A DNA stretch of 64,000 nucleotides from Epiperipatus broadwayi (lineage: Eukaryota; Onychophora; Udeonychophora; Euonychophora; Peripatidae): positions 8,277,274-8,341,273 of the forward strand of contig JAQFVV010000018.1 of the NCBI GenBank assembly GCA_028023455.1, in the 5' to 3' direction. Each line of letters begins with the position of its first letter. Positions within the stretch are counted from its first letter, which is position 1. Positions 1 to 14,807 of the stretch are shown piece after piece. The notes under the pieces are model-generated. The model did not search any database, had not been told where the DNA came from, and saw only the letters and a list, made by a program, of their open reading frames with translations. The translations under genes were made by a program, and so were the position numbers.

Positions 1-3000
1 ATATTACAATAAATAAATGTTTTTTTTTATTTTTTACTGTTACATCAATAATCAAGGTATCCATTTCTTCCCCTGCAGCAACCCCATATATTTTACTTTT
101 TTTTATCCAGTCTTACTCTTTCCTAAAATATCCACCATTGTCCAGCTGATGTAACTGTGATACCTTTAGTTTATTTACTTAGTACCCCCCCCCACTATTT
201 TAGCCACTTCTTTATGCCTGCATTTCACTTTGTTTAGGGAAGTTTCACTTTCTTTCTCTCAGGGTTTGTGTCTACTATAACATCTTTATTATGTTGAATG
301 TACACACAGATTGTTGGGTGATTCGTGCAGGTTTCATATGAGGTGCCAAATGTAATGGTTATTATTTTTGAACCCTAATTAAATATTGATGGTGAGCATA
401 CTAAAGGGTATTACCAGTTCATCAGCCTATTGTTGATAATGTTGGAAATGCAACTGTAATATTCCCTGTTCATCATATTTCATTGATATAAATGTGCTTC
501 TACATGTGCAAAAAAATCTAATAAAATATAAATAGAATATGATCTAAGAGACCTGAGTTCAGTGGATATTTTATTTATTTGATGTCAATAACTAATTACT
601 TATCATGGCTCCACCATGAACTCAGATGTAAATATTTATTCCTTAAATTTTCATTCCAACATCACCATAGTAATTCACAATACAAGAAACTCAACCATGA
701 TATTGCATGGCTTAATCATTTTGTTTGATCATCTGATTAAAATGATGAAATGCATGAATGAGAATTATACATAGGCTAAACTTTAAAAATCAACATTTTA
801 TTCCACACAGTAACAAATAATATAATGCATCAATAAGCTCCCTCAGATAATGGACTGTATCAAATTGGAGAGCATAACCATGAATAAGGCTTTGAGTTCG
901 TTTTTATAAGATAATGGTTTTAATAACTTCCATTGAAATTTCTATTTATTAATATAAACTAAATATTTCTTTCATCTTCCATGCCTGATCAATGTTATAA
1001 TGATACATATAAAAAAAATCATATTCGATAAAATTGCATAATATGATAAATAATATTACCCTAAACAGATATACGTATAATAAATTTTTAGTATAAACTG
1101 GATTTGTATTAAATATATGTTAGTTCATAAACATATAATATTAATAAATTTTGTCACATGTGACTTTTATACAAAATAATCTTACTTATCATCTAGGTTG
1201 TTGGTAAATAAGTCTGTCTATGCTTAGTTTTCTTATTGTTGTCTAGAAAATGAATAATTTAGTCAATTTAACAGTCTTATTTTTGGATGGCAATGAATAA
1301 CTCAGTCTATTGTTTTTTATTTTTGGCTAGAAAATAAATAAAAAGTCTATTAATTAATCCTTGTTTTTTTTTATTTAGCTGGCAATGGAATAATTCATCC
1401 TACTAAACAAATCTTGTTTTTCCTCATTTTGGCTATCAAACAAATAATTCAGTCTATTAAATAATTCTTGGTTTTTCTTATTTTTCTGGTCAGCATCAGT
1501 AAATGTTTTTCTTTCATAATTTATCAACAGGTATGATTTTGGATTTGTTTAACTATTTCACATCTAGATAAAGATTGGTCAACTCTGCTCTATTTATATA
1601 TGAATTTAACTATCATGTAAAATTATTATTTAATATTTATAATTTGACTTATATTTGGTTGTTAATGCAAAGATTGTTAAAAATAAGACATTGTATTTAC
1701 TTTCTTGTAAATGATTTTATAACTGATTGTGCTATATTTACATCTGATATCAATATTAATTCCATTTCAAAATTTCAACAAGTTTAGCTAATTTAACTTT
1801 GTTTACATTGAAAAACAAAGAATAGAAGGACTGCTCTATTCTAATTGGTTTTCTAAACATAGTGTAATGGATTTGTTCATGATTAGATGAAGTTTTGACC
1901 ATATTTGTTCTATTTACATGAATATATATTACATTAAATATTTGCATGTATTTATTATGATATAAACAAAGTGCAGATGTCATTAGTTTAGAAATGACGT
2001 TAATAAGAAAACTAAACCAGTTTTTTATTCTAGAGTTCTAGAATAGTCTTTTTGTCTTGAAGTTAATTAGAAATAAGGGCATTCCTTTTTTATTTCTAAT
2101 CCAAAGTTTTATATGACTTTCAATCCAGATAGCAATTTTTACTAGCAGTTGTGAGTTTTCTTCATTCTCATGCCTTTTAAAATATCTGTCTAGATTTATT
2201 CCTATAACATCTTGGATTAAAAATACAAAAAGATTTCCTTTTATTTCTAATTAAATTGAAGATAGCAAAACTTTTATTGAATGAATTATTATTTAAGGGT
2301 TGTTAATAAAAGTTATGACATATAATATTATGTAATTTATAAAGATAAAGGCAAAGTTATATTAAAAACTACACTGCCCAAGCTCTAGTTTAATTGATGT
2401 GAAGAATCTGGGTTTCATAAAAGTAAGATCATGTTAAATTATGTCTCATTCTTGTTATCTTTCAACTATCAATTGAACTAGGAATTGAGAAAGTCAATTT
2501 TAATATTGTATATATGATTACTTAAAGTTCGAGATTATACATAATAAAAATGTTTATTAGAAAAAAACATTAACTTTAACAATAAATAAAAATTAGAAAA
2601 TATGTATATACAATATAATAAAACATTGTTAGTTATTACTGAAGTAGTTGTTATTTTTTTAATTGAAGAAGCATTAGGGGGAAAAGTCACTTATATAAAT
2701 GTTCTCAAGGAAACCCTTCACTAACTTTTCACTGCATACAGCTAAAAAAATACTTTTATAAAATGTACACATACAAAAGCATTGATAATCAATTTTCAGA
2801 TCTATTTAATACTTTAGAAATATTTAAAGATAAGACTTATTTTATATTTAGGTTCGCTTTTTTCAGTAGAGTAAATACTATCAAACAAGCAGTCCAATAA
2901 AAAAATTTCAGTAGTTATTAATAATAGTTCTTTGTCTATGTAGATATAAAATATTTATTGTCTTTTTACAGATTACATTAATTGATATAATATCTCTCCT

Positions 3001-5057
3001 CCAACTCCAAAATCTAAATATAAGCAATAATAATATCAATGGATACTGGTTTGATAACTAGTTTTTAGCAAATAAGCATCTAGTAGAAGATTTTGTAATT
3101 ATCTTGGCTTCATATATCCATTTGTTACCCTTTTGTTATTCAAAGGAATGTTTAAAAAACTCTAACATTAGGTGTTTTTTTTATTTTTAAACTGTTAGCT
3201 CTAAATAAAGCATGCATAGAATATAATTGCTGAATCTAGTACCTCCCCCTAGAAGAAAGCTAATTAGAAATAAACAAGTCATAAGTATCTAATTATATTG
3301 CATTTATTATCTTTTGCTTTTGAATATCATTATTCTGCTTTATTCTGGATTTGAGTAATTATTTAAAGGTCTCTACTTATCTTTCACACTTATCTTGATA
3401 TGTTTATTTATGAAGTGGTAGTCCTTAATATCAGCAAAATTTCAGCTAAAAAACACAAACATTTAAATTCATTTGATATTTGCATATCCTTTAATTCAGG
3501 TGTTTAAGTGCCCTCCATCAGCTTATAGGGAATAAAATTTGTCAGATATAAATAGTCATAGCTAATAAAGGGTTTTATTTAATCGATTTCATGTACTTGT
3601 CTGGCTTAAAATTTAGGATGTGACTAATATATGTAATATCTAATATCTTATTTTTATAATGATGGAAAGCATTTAACTTTTCTCTGCAATTCAATATGTT
3701 TACGTTTTTCCCTTGAATAGATACACTCAGATCATTCATACGAAAAAATATATCTCAAATGGGCTAGCATTTGTTTGAATTCTTATGATTCTATTTCTCC
3801 AGGCGGATCATAGTCACGTTCCTTTAGAAAAGCTTTGACTTCCCGCAGTTTGAAGAAGAGCGTTATGCTTTGATTCATATTATAATATACGTCTCTAATA
3901 AATTATTTTATAAAATTGGCTATATGTGTATATAAAATAAAAAGTCCTGCAATTCAGTACATAGTATTTTCTTGTAATACTCTCACAACGTGAGAATCAA
4001 GTTCAGATTTTTTTTAGGCATCTAGTGATTTCAAAGCAAATTAAAGATTTTTCAAGATATTTAACTCATAATCAGCCAAAGTCTAGATATCCTATTGTTG
4101 TTAAAGAAAGTGTTTACTTGTTCTTAATTAAAATTTAACAATATATAGAGATATATAAAATCTTTACCAACACATAGTTCAGTAGTCTGATGAACAATGT
4201 CTTCTCCTTCACTCTTTTTACCACTGTCCTTGCAGTGGGTTATTTAAAACTTGTTTACCTTTTACTATGTAAAGAAACCGATTTAAATGTATATAATGAT
4301 TTTTTTTTTATCTTCGGATCATTTATCTTTAATCAAAACACTTTTTGAATTTTAGCACATCACTTACTTATTAGAATATATTCTAAGCACTCTGGTTTAT
4401 TTTGATTCACTATTTGGATGAAGTAATAAAATAATTAATATGTTTTACCATTTTGTAGATACTAATTACTATTATTCTAGCTCACTCAGTAAACTTGAAA
4501 CAATTTTATGCTGGATGGATTTCATTTTATTCTTTTGCGCAATACTTTTATTAAGTTGCTTTTCACAATTTTCTATCAATCGGTTGAATTTTAATGCAAA
4601 AAGTTTCTTTTTTACTTTTTAATTTAATTTAAAAGCAAAATCAGTATGGTTATTTTACTTTTATATATAAATATTCCAAAAGTAAGCAATGAAGTACTAA
4701 ACTCAAGCGCTATAACTTGATCATCATCGTTCATGATCAATTATCATTGTTTGTCAACGCATAAAACAATTAGATAACTCTTTACAGACCATAAATTTTA
4801 ATTTTTTTTACACCCTCCATATACTCGTGTGTGTTCCTCTTGTTTAATGTAAAATAAAAGCATTAGTACGACGGGTCAGCAAAGTTACAAATTACTAAAT
4901 CTGCAGCAAGAGTTTTTTTTATGTACATCTGACTTCTTTTTTTATTATTGTATTAGTAAAATATTTTTTATTATTCATTAAAAAATTATTATAATACACA
5001 TTGATTGTCTTATTGGACATATATATATATTTGAAAGTAAAATTAATTGTGGTATTA

Positions 5058-5059
<2 letters not shown>
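1..5059. other. AT-rich intergenic, no gene seen
   Basis: No open frame of believable composition, no RNA gene and no recognisable element was found here. The sequence is T/A-rich with short homopolymers. Small open frames near 1575, 1756 and 4440 (60-75 codons) are low in complexity and match nothing I know. Confidence 0.6.
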
Positions 5060-5094
<35 letters not shown>

Positions 5095-5120
5095 TATATA
5101 TATATATATATATATATATA
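5060..5120. repeat. (TA)n microsatellite
   Basis: About 30 TA units interrupted by a single C near 5094, which makes the tract self-complementary around that point. Confidence 0.95.
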
Positions 5121-8100
5121 AATGTGTTATATAACAGCTCTTATAAATATATCATTATGATTTGAAAAAATCATTCAATATATTTTTGTCACATCTACTC
5201 AGGGTACAGTAGTGCTACATCTATATATAAATATATTCATGACTAATTGTTTTATTAATCAATCTGTGTCTATAATTTTTTTTTGTTTTTGTTGTTTAAA
5301 ACTAAGTGTATGGTCTCAAACTGCTTTTATTTAAATATCGCCTCATTTCCATGATGAAGTTAATTGAATAGTTTTTTTATGTTCCTAAGTGTGCTTATGA
5401 TTTATATTGTAGATTATAAATGTATATTAGCAGGAAGTAATTAGAATATTTTGATATGAGAATAATCATTCATCATATGTAGACTCCTGGAAAGGAAAGT
5501 AGCATTTCAAGAACTGATTTATGTGGTAATTATAAATGAAGCTATGAAATTATACTAATTTTAATTGATATTTACATAGATGGTTGTAAATGTTTGTTTT
5601 ATAGTTCTTTAATATAACTTTCACAAAGAGATTGCATGGATTGATCACTACCATCATCCTAATCATAAATGAAAACTAAGTTCAGAATCTTAGGATTTCT
5701 ATGTTTAATAAAATACTGACATAATATTGTCTTCATGTGTTCATGTTTCACAAATTGGTTTTTAAGAGTGGTGATTTGAATGTACATAAATAGGTTTATA
5801 ATGTCTTTATAGTTATAAATAGATTCCAAAGGAGTTCACAAAAATTAAGCCTCAATTGGCTATTACTCATAAAGTTATTTGGTTTAATAATCTAAGTATA
5901 AAATTAAGAAAAGTGTAAGAAAATTTGTTGTACATAGACTGAATGGATCATGTAAGCATATACATTGTAACCTTATATTTGATCTAGACTGAGTTAAACA
6001 TTTAATAGTACTTTTTAAAAAAAATTATTAATTTTAAATAAAGACAACTCTTTTTCTAATTAAACTTTATTATTTTAAGCTATGTAAAATCTTAATTATG
6101 CATTCTAAGTCATATTAATAAAAGTTTTTCTAAAAGCTATATTTAAATCTAATTATTAAGAGATACTAGTTAATTTATATGATAGATGTTTAAAGTCACA
6201 ATTTTATAGGTAAAGCTTTAAATAAAGTCACTTTAAAATAGATTATATCTTAAATGAATTGCAAAGATAAAATTGTGTTTTGCTGGTTTTTTAAAATATT
6301 AGTTCTTAACTTGTAAGAAATTTTATAGTTTAATTAATTTCTTGATAGTATGTCTGAATATATGGGCATAAGTGTTAAGGGAGATAGTTTTAAATGATTT
6401 TTTAAGTTAAAATTATGTTTAAAAGTGTTAATTATCTTTAATTAAAAAAGAGTAATAATAATTCCTAAGTGTTATTATAATATTACAAAATGGTTTTAAT
6501 TATAATTCTTTAAGAATTATTAGATAAATAATGAAAAAATATGGTTTAAATTAAGTAAATGGTTTTATTTAATAATTAAAGTAAAGTTAATTATATTTTA
6601 ATCATTGTCTAGACATGTGTCTCAAGGTCAAGTCTACTTTTATGTGATTTGATTAATCAAATGGTTAAAGCTGTGTTAATTTTTAAAACTCCCATCCCAA
6701 TATCAATTTCTCATTGCTTCATAAATTCCACATGATCAACTTTGTGTTTTTTTCCAAGCACACACATACACATTTAAAAAGGAAAAATTGGAAAATAAAT
6801 TATTAATTTTTTTCAACTCTTTTTCAAATTACTTTTCAACTTACTTTTTAAATATTTGTATAATTAAGGAATGTGTTGCTAAAAACTTATGAAGTCATTT
6901 AAGCAAATCTACTTCAACCTGTACATGCTCTTTTGTCCATGAACAATTTTTTATTGGAAAATACAACAAGATGTATTGTTATAGAAGAATTTCTAGAGTG
7001 TCATAAATATAAAAAATACTGCTGTAGATTGCTAAGCTGGAAAATTTATATGTGTTTATTTTACACATCTATAAACTTTTAGCTAATTCTGAATTTTTTA
7101 TTCAAAAACCAGGTTATTAAATTTCATTCTTTAAAGCTTTAATTAGTTATATAGGCTAATTATAAAGATTAATGTTATTACTTTTATATTCTACTAAGTG
7201 TCATGCTTAAAGAGAAGTCATTTATATGTGGAAAATTTTAAATATCTATTTTAAAGCATGGAATGACTGGAATACAATTATTATTATTACCAGAAACTGT
7301 CTTGAAAATTATTATATTCTCAATTATTGAAATCAATGCAATAATGATTTATCCTTAAAACTATTGCAAATCTAAAGGATGAAATAAAATATTATCATTT
7401 TAAAATTCTCCATTTAATTAAAATAAAGAAAAATGTTACCTATATTGATATTTTCTATACCTTGGGGAAAGGCATTCTATATTTGTATTTTATCCAATTA
7501 AAATTCCAACAATTCATTTATTCATCTATTGGAAATATGCTTAATAATAATTTGAATTTGCTTTGTGCATTAATCTTGCCTAACTATCATCTCAACTTTT
7601 ATTATTGAAGTGTTTATTACCTGCTAATTCATAATTTTGTCAGTAACTGCTCATCTCTTCTTTTCATTTCGAAAATTAAAATGTGGACAATATTTTAAAA
7701 AATTCCTGCTCTGAAATGTTTCTTCATTTTGTTTGTCTTCTAAGTGATCAATAAACCATGCAATATTTTATCTGTATGGAAAACAAAAGGACTTCTCAGT
7801 TAAGAGTGTTATTTTCATTTTTTATTTAAATGAAAGAACTCATAAACCCTTTAGCTTGAATTAAATAAGGTAATATAATAATATGATATAAGCACAGCAT
7901 GGTATTATAAAAATGATATATTTATTATTATTGTTTTATCATAATGATTATTTATACATTACTAATTTATTATTATTATGCTTTGTATTATGTAAATTAT
8001 ATTTATAATAATATACATGTTACAATGGGAGTTGGGAAGAGTAAATTTCCAAGTAAAAAAAATTTCAATTACAAATGATTAAAAGTTCTTGGAAATTTAT

Positions 8101-8976
8101 ATTCCAGTATTAATAAAGTGTCATAATATGCACAGGGTAAAACAGTTTTTATATGTTTAGTATGTGGATGAATGTACTGTTTTGAAGTTAATATGTGAGT
8201 AAAGATAGTTTTTACTTCTTAGTGTATGATATTGCCATATTATTATTTTTATATTGGTTTAAATATATCTTTAGTCAAAGTATGTATGTTCCTGTGCATA
8301 TGAAAGTATGTGCAGGTTACATTTCCATATATTATTAACAATCCATTTCTTGTTCATTTATTAATTGATATGCTGCTCCTTCTTGGTATCAATTTTGGCA
8401 ATTATGTTGATGTTTCCCATTGCTTTGTATCTATTAAGCCTCTCCATGAAAGAAACATTATGGCTTATTTGGCACTTTCATGTCATGTAACCAGATGTTC
8501 ATTTATTTATTACTGTCCATTTTGCCTTTAGTTGTATTTCATTAGTATGAATTTTTTATGAAAACATATTTGAAACATGTACATCTATACAATTGTTTTG
8601 CTCTAATACAAGTTATTTTTAGATATATTCATTCATTGTTAGTATTGAACTCTACTTATTATTCTGCCCCTTATATACATTAATGAATTAAAATCTATGT
8701 AAATAATTTGTATAGTATCCAAATATGTTTACAATATCATAAGAATTATATTTATGCACTGATTTTAAACATTGCTAGTATTATAATTTACTTATCATAG
8801 TGGTCTGCTTAAAGACATATGTTTGCTATTCTGTGTGCATAATTTCTGGTTGGTTAGTCTTTCAAATAAAGTGTAACAACTTCTTAAATATAATGTAAAT
8901 TTTATTATTGTGATTTTACAGAAATTTAAATGAGGAATATATTTTAAGTTAAGTAAATGCTTATGCTGACTTCATT
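5121..8976. other. AT-rich intergenic, no gene seen
   Basis: No coding, RNA or mobile feature could be supported. Short (ATT)n-like stretches occur near 7920-7980. The open frame at 8310-8531 (73 codons) is hydrophobic and unrecognised, and I do not call it a gene. Confidence 0.55.
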
Positions 8977-9213
8977 GAAAAAGTTGGGCTAGACATATTG
9001 CTAGAAGAGATGATAATTGAAATCTTAATCTGGATTCCAAGAGATTGCAAAAGACACAGAAAGAGTCCACATGTGAGATGAATGGATAAAATAAGAAAGT
9101 GTGCAAGGGTGATGTGGAGAAGAGAAGCTAAAGATCAGAGAAGATGAATTGAACTTAGAGAGACCTTCATCCTGCAGTGGATTGATAATGGATGATGATG
9201 ATGATGATAATGG
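8977..9213 (+). pseudogene. LINE reverse transcriptase C-terminal remnant with (GAT)n tail
   Basis: Translated on the plus strand, this stretch resembles the C-terminal end of many non-LTR retrotransposon pol proteins: a segment like W-x-DKIRK, a short spacer, then WR-x-EAKDQRR. In the frame I read, two codons expected to be tryptophan are TGA, as TGG-to-TGA decay would give. The relic ends in a (GAT)n run at about 9190-9213, like the trinucleotide 3' tails of several LINE clades. No upstream RT or endonuclease is recognisable, so this is a 5'-truncated dead copy. The clade cannot be fixed from so little sequence. Confidence 0.6.
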
Positions 9214-10109
9214 AGATGCTTATATCAACAGTAATTTGTACTATTAGGTTTACTGCTTATTATATAAATTTATTTTATTGTATTAAGATATTGACATATT
9301 GTAAATAAATATTTTTTATTCATTAAATACATTTATGTTTTCATTGTCATCAGCACATCAATTTATCCAGAAAATCCAATTAATAAAGTTATTAAACATT
9401 GTTGTGTGAGAAAGAACATTTCAAAAGTCACATTAAAATTATTTATTCAATTCATTTATTTTTCTTTATACCTGCATTATTTAAAATAAAATATTATGTT
9501 GTTTATCTTTATTACAAGTATTATCAATGATGTAATGGGTAGCATAAAAATATCCTTTCTGCTTTCTGCATTATTTTACTTTGCCTGGTATAAGGTTATT
9601 CATTCAGATATTTCAATAAGATTTACATAAGCAATATGAATTTGTTTATTATAAGAAAAAATTACTAAAATGTTTTGAGAGTATTTTTTATTGCTAGCCA
9701 AAAATTGTTTGAAGTGTTCAAATACTTGAATACTAATATTGTTACTTTCTCATTTATTTTAAAAATGAAACATAAGATTATAAAAGATAAAAAAAAGAAA
9801 ATATCTTATTAATATGAAGCTAATTGATTATTTCATTTAATGGTGTTTAAATGTTCAGCAAAGTAATTATTTCTTTTATCAAGTATGAATGAAACCCTGA
9901 GATGTGGATAAAATAAGGACCCAATATTTGAAAGATAAGAATCTGTGATTTCAATAAGAATATGAGAATAAATAAGAACATAAGAGTTAAATATAATAAG
10001 AACCTAAGATTTTATTATTTGTATTGTAGTATATTTTGTCTTTAAGAGGGCTCATACTCTGAGATGTACAAAAACCCTAGTCATTCTGGTGCCCTCCCGT
10101 GTGTTCTAG
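9214..10109. other. AT-rich intergenic, nothing seen
   Basis: No coding or repeat structure was recognised between the LINE tail and the tandem repeat that follows. Confidence 0.5.
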
Positions 10110-10832
10110 CTGTGATATTTTGATTTCTTATACTTACATATGATTACTTTAGTGCTTTATCTCTACAAAGTGCAAAAAAAAAAAGTGTTAACATATGACT
10201 AGGGATTTTTTTAAGTAATATTATCAGTAAAAATTTCTATGTATTACTTTCATGAATTACATCTGTTAAAATTATTAAATTATAATACTTGACTTACAGG
10301 TAGAAGAAACTATCACAAAATAGTAAATATGAAAAGTTATGATGTTTAATTTCTTATATCTACATATGTTAACTAATATTTCTATATAACGACCAAAATA
10401 GCATGTAGAAGAGAATTACTTTTAAGTATAAAAAAATCATTAACAATTTATTATCTTTATTGTTAATGTTTTATTAACATGTAACAATAGTTTTTTTAAA
10501 TAAAATTACAAATAGAAATTTCCACTTATTAAAATATATTCATCAATTACATCTGTTTAAATTATTAAATTATAATTCTTCATTTATTAGTGGAAGAGTC
10601 TATTATAAAATAGGAAATATGAAAAGTTATGATACTTTGATTTTTTATATTTACATATATTTACTGTAACATTTAATCTCTATATAACACTAGAACAGCA
10701 CTTAGAGAAGAATATCTTTTAAATGGGGAAAAGAGCATTAATAGTTTAATTGATAAGATACTCTACTGTCTTACTAAAATCTGTCTATAGTTCTTTCTAA
10801 ATAAATTAAAAACAAAAATTTCTCTATAGTAA
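10110..10832. repeat. Decayed tandem repeat, about 2.7 units of 230-290 bp
   Basis: Three successive units start near 10110, 10342 and 10631. They share ordered landmarks: a TTTCTTATA/TTACATAT block, a CTCTATATAAC block, an AGAGAATA block, a CATCTGTT-AAATTATTAAATTAT block and a GGAAATATGAAAAGTTAT block at the unit junction. The third unit is truncated. Spacing varies because of indels, so this is an old tandem array, not a fresh satellite. Confidence 0.6.
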
Positions 10833-10849
10833 GGTTTGAGAAAAGAGAA

Positions 10850-12150
10850 TGATGCTAAATAAATGGGCATCAGGCAAAAAAAATAAAAAAATGGAATAAT
10901 AAAGACAATAATTTAATAATTAAAGTTATAATTAGACCCATAATAGAATAGGTAGTCAAATACCTTTTAAAGTCACAAAAGGAAAAATATAGCAAAACAA
11001 TAGCTTTATGCATGGATCTCAGCATTAGAAGAGATTATATGGGGGGAGAAATGTATAATGCACTAATTAATAAATTAAAAGAGGAAAGTAAATAAAAGAA
11101 TTAAAATAAAGGGATGCTGAAATGACCAAAAATAAAAGCAAAAATGCAGATAAAAAATATAGAAAATGAAGAAACAATTAATAGAGATAAAATAGAAACT
11201 TCTGAGATGCTAAGCATTATTATAAAGATAATTCAAGATCAACAAGAAATAAATAAACTAGAATCATAAATCATGTGAGAAAATAATGAGATGATTTTGT
11301 TAATTAACACCAATTGAGAAGAAACTGAAAATGAGAGAGAAAAATCAGAAAACAATGCGGCGAAGTCAGTAAGAAATGGAATGATTATTAAGTAAAACTA
11401 ACCAACAGAATAAAGCTATAATAGAGAAAATATTAAAAGAAAATAATACAAAAATCAGCAACAGAATAAAGAAATAAGAAAAAAATAAAGTTAGAGATCC
11501 AGGATATGTTTGAAAGAATGTTTTATATAACTAAAAAAGATTAGCAAAAGTTTAAACAAGAAATAAGAAACATTTCTACAGATTTAAAAAAAAAAATATG
11601 TAGCTGAAAAAATGAAAAAGTGCAAAGGAATGGGAGAAAGTTAGACTTCCAAGTAAACAAAAAATGAAGGAAAGCCTGAAGAAAATACTAATAAAGCAAA
11701 CCTACAATTGAGGGGGAGAAAAAAACAAAATACGGAAAGTCATCCAGAAAATTCTTACAAAAAAATCAAAGAAATGATTCATGAGTGATAAACAGAAAGT
11801 CATAAAGTTAGCAGCAAGTTATTTAACTGACTGGAAATGATATAGTTTGACTAGAAAGAGATAGCTCAAATCCATTCTCTGACCTATGAAACAGAAGAAT
11901 TAACAAATAAGAATTTGATAAGTTTTGGTTAAACATGAAAAATGACAACTGAAGTTAACTGAATAGATAAAGATAATTTTCCAAGTTTAAACATCAGCTT
12001 ATCCAGTTATTTACTGGAATTGATAAACACTATCTTGAAAATTTATCATTCAGAGAGCAATCAGATGAATCATGTGCCTACAAATGCTTGAATATCTTGG
12101 AAAGACATTTTCTGTTAAATTTAATGTAAGAAAAGAATAAACTGGCTGTA
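10850..12150 (+). pseudogene. A-rich degenerate gag-like relic
   Basis: The plus strand is strongly purine-rich (long AAAGAA/GAAAAT runs), unlike its flanks, and resembles the coiled-coil gag region of the old Gypsy copy at 18 kb. Near 11800-11850 one frame reads as a leucine/alanine-rich stretch followed by W, reminiscent of the helical core of Ty3/Gypsy Gag. Stops occur throughout. No protease or RT was found. An A-rich low-complexity sequence of other origin remains possible. Confidence 0.35.
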
Positions 12151-14446
12151 GTACATTGACATCTTAGGGGATTCTCTTTATCATAGTGGGATTCTTTGTT
12201 TATAAAACTAGCTATCTCCTCCTAAAAATACCAAAAACGCTTTATTAATTATTAGAAGAAATAATGTCAAGAGAGAAAATGTATTGCTCTTAAGAAAAAT
12301 ATAAACATGATGAAGCATACACAGCTATTTTTTCTGAAGATAACTGGAAGGTTGAGAGCTTTACTATCTCTCTACTTAATTGAAGAAATCATGTGAACAA
12401 TATAAGTAACAGGTTGTAATTTGTCTATTAGAATTAAACAAATGTTCACAAGCACTGGTTGTCAAATTATAGAACTAATATATAACTACTGAACCCATTA
12501 AATAATGCCAACTAGCCAACATATAATTTTAATCAAAATTCTTATTTTAACTAACCATTTTTGTCATTTCCTATTATTAATAAGCCTTTCTTACTATGTT
12601 TTGCTTACTTAACGCTTTTACTAATATATGTTTCTTTTTTTTTCTGTAATTGCTATTTGGGTTATATCTCAACGTTTTATTTCAGTATTAAACCTTTATT
12701 TTGTATTATAAATAAATGAATTATACTTGATTTATTAGAAATATGTTTACAAATAAAAACTACCTTCAAAATAATATTTTATCTTTGCAAATGTAGAAAA
12801 AAAAAAAATTATCTGGAAAATGTAATCAAAACATCACCCGTTTTTGGTTAGATAATTATTGCATTACTAAAGGAAAAAATGAATTAATAAAATATTTGTT
12901 AATTGAACTTTATTTTTAAAACTCATATGAATTATTGTTAAGACATCATACATGAAATTTAATTCTAACATTTAAAATTGCATTTATAATTCTTTTTTTA
13001 AGTATACTTGTCTTTTTTAAAGGAAAACATATTCAAATAAAATCTAAGTGTGATCATAAATTTGTTTTAAGATAAATACTATACAAATATTTTACAAAAA
13101 TAATCATAAATATTAAAATAAATTATGAGAAATATGCATTTTTTTCTTTTTATAAAGTAATATATATTTAAAAATAATATATATTTAATATATAAAGTAA
13201 TATGTATTTTTAAAAATGCTTCTCTGAAGCCCATATACAAAATATGTACCAATCCGTGGCAATGTCAAATATTCAGAATTTTAAGCAATAAATCAATATA
13301 GATTTTATTTCTAATTTCTGAAGATAAAAAAAAAAACCCACAAAAATATACCTGCAGATAGAGAAGTTAAACGATAGCGGAAGGAACCACCATCATTGGT
13401 TTCCTACAAAATATTTCGTTTATATTTAACTAAGAATTAATTATATAGCTTTTCTAAACGTTTCCAAATGTAAATTTTTTAGCATTATGCTACATACCTA
13501 TTTTCTTTTTCTATCAATTTATTAATATCCTTATTATAATTTTTAATAATTTTAGATGCTATTAAAAATACTATATTGTAACATATTTATATGTTTACAG
13601 AAAATTTATTTTTCTTTATAACAATATTTTTTACACATCCTTAAATATTATTTATTTATTATAAGATATTTAATCTCTTAAAATTCTGAGGGCAATGTTG
13701 GTGATCAACAAAATAACTTTTGTGCTCTGTTCATTTTTCTAAGTTTTTTTATTATTTTCATTTAATGTGTTCCTTTATTTGAAACCCTCTCCTCTTATAT
13801 TTAAACAAACTTATCACTTATTTTATTAATCCTCTGTCCTACTAATATATTTTCTCTTTTTTTTGTATTTAAGTTAAAATGCTTGCTTTTTACTAGAAAT
13901 TTTATTATGACTTTAAATTAAATATCAATATGGTGTTACCTACCATCACATATCTTTCCAATTAAAATAGAATTAAAATGGTTATAGTAACTAAACTTTA
14001 ACTTGTTTAGCCTAACTTACTATAACTAAACCTTGGCTTGTTTAGCCTAACTCACTATTGGTCCACTTTTTTTCATTCATCTTTGGGTTTTTTTGTGTGT
14101 GTGTGTGTGTGATAAAGCACATTTATTTTTTATATGGATGATATATCCATTCATATATTATTGATTATTTCAATGACTGTTTTTTAATTAGAAATTAAAT
14201 ATGGTCATAAGTTATTTTCTTATAATATTTATCGGAAGTTTTTTTTTTCTAAATTAGAAATGGCTGATATTTGAAGGTATAAATTAGATACATGCAATCA
14301 CCTGAACAAAGTGATAATAATAGTCATGACTTTCTAAATCTGAAAATCCAGTGTATATTTCAACTTCCAAAATCACTACTAAACTCTGGACTAAACTATG
14401 CTGATTTGCATTTTGCAATAATTTGTTAGAGTATATGTCATATGAA
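12151..14446. other. AT-rich intergenic, no gene seen
   Basis: Nothing coding was recognised. A short (TG)n tract lies at about 14093-14111, and a TTGTTTAGCCTAACT motif is repeated near 14001 and 14037. Confidence 0.5.
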
Positions 14447-14684
<238 letters not shown>

Positions 14685-14807
14685 CCAGAAGTATACTGAT
14701 GGTGTTATAATGTGACCTTTTCTAGTGACCAATAAAGAGATATCTAACCCAGGAGAGCCAATCTGATCTTATCCTACTGACATTCTATCAAAGTTTCAAA
14801 TTGTTAC

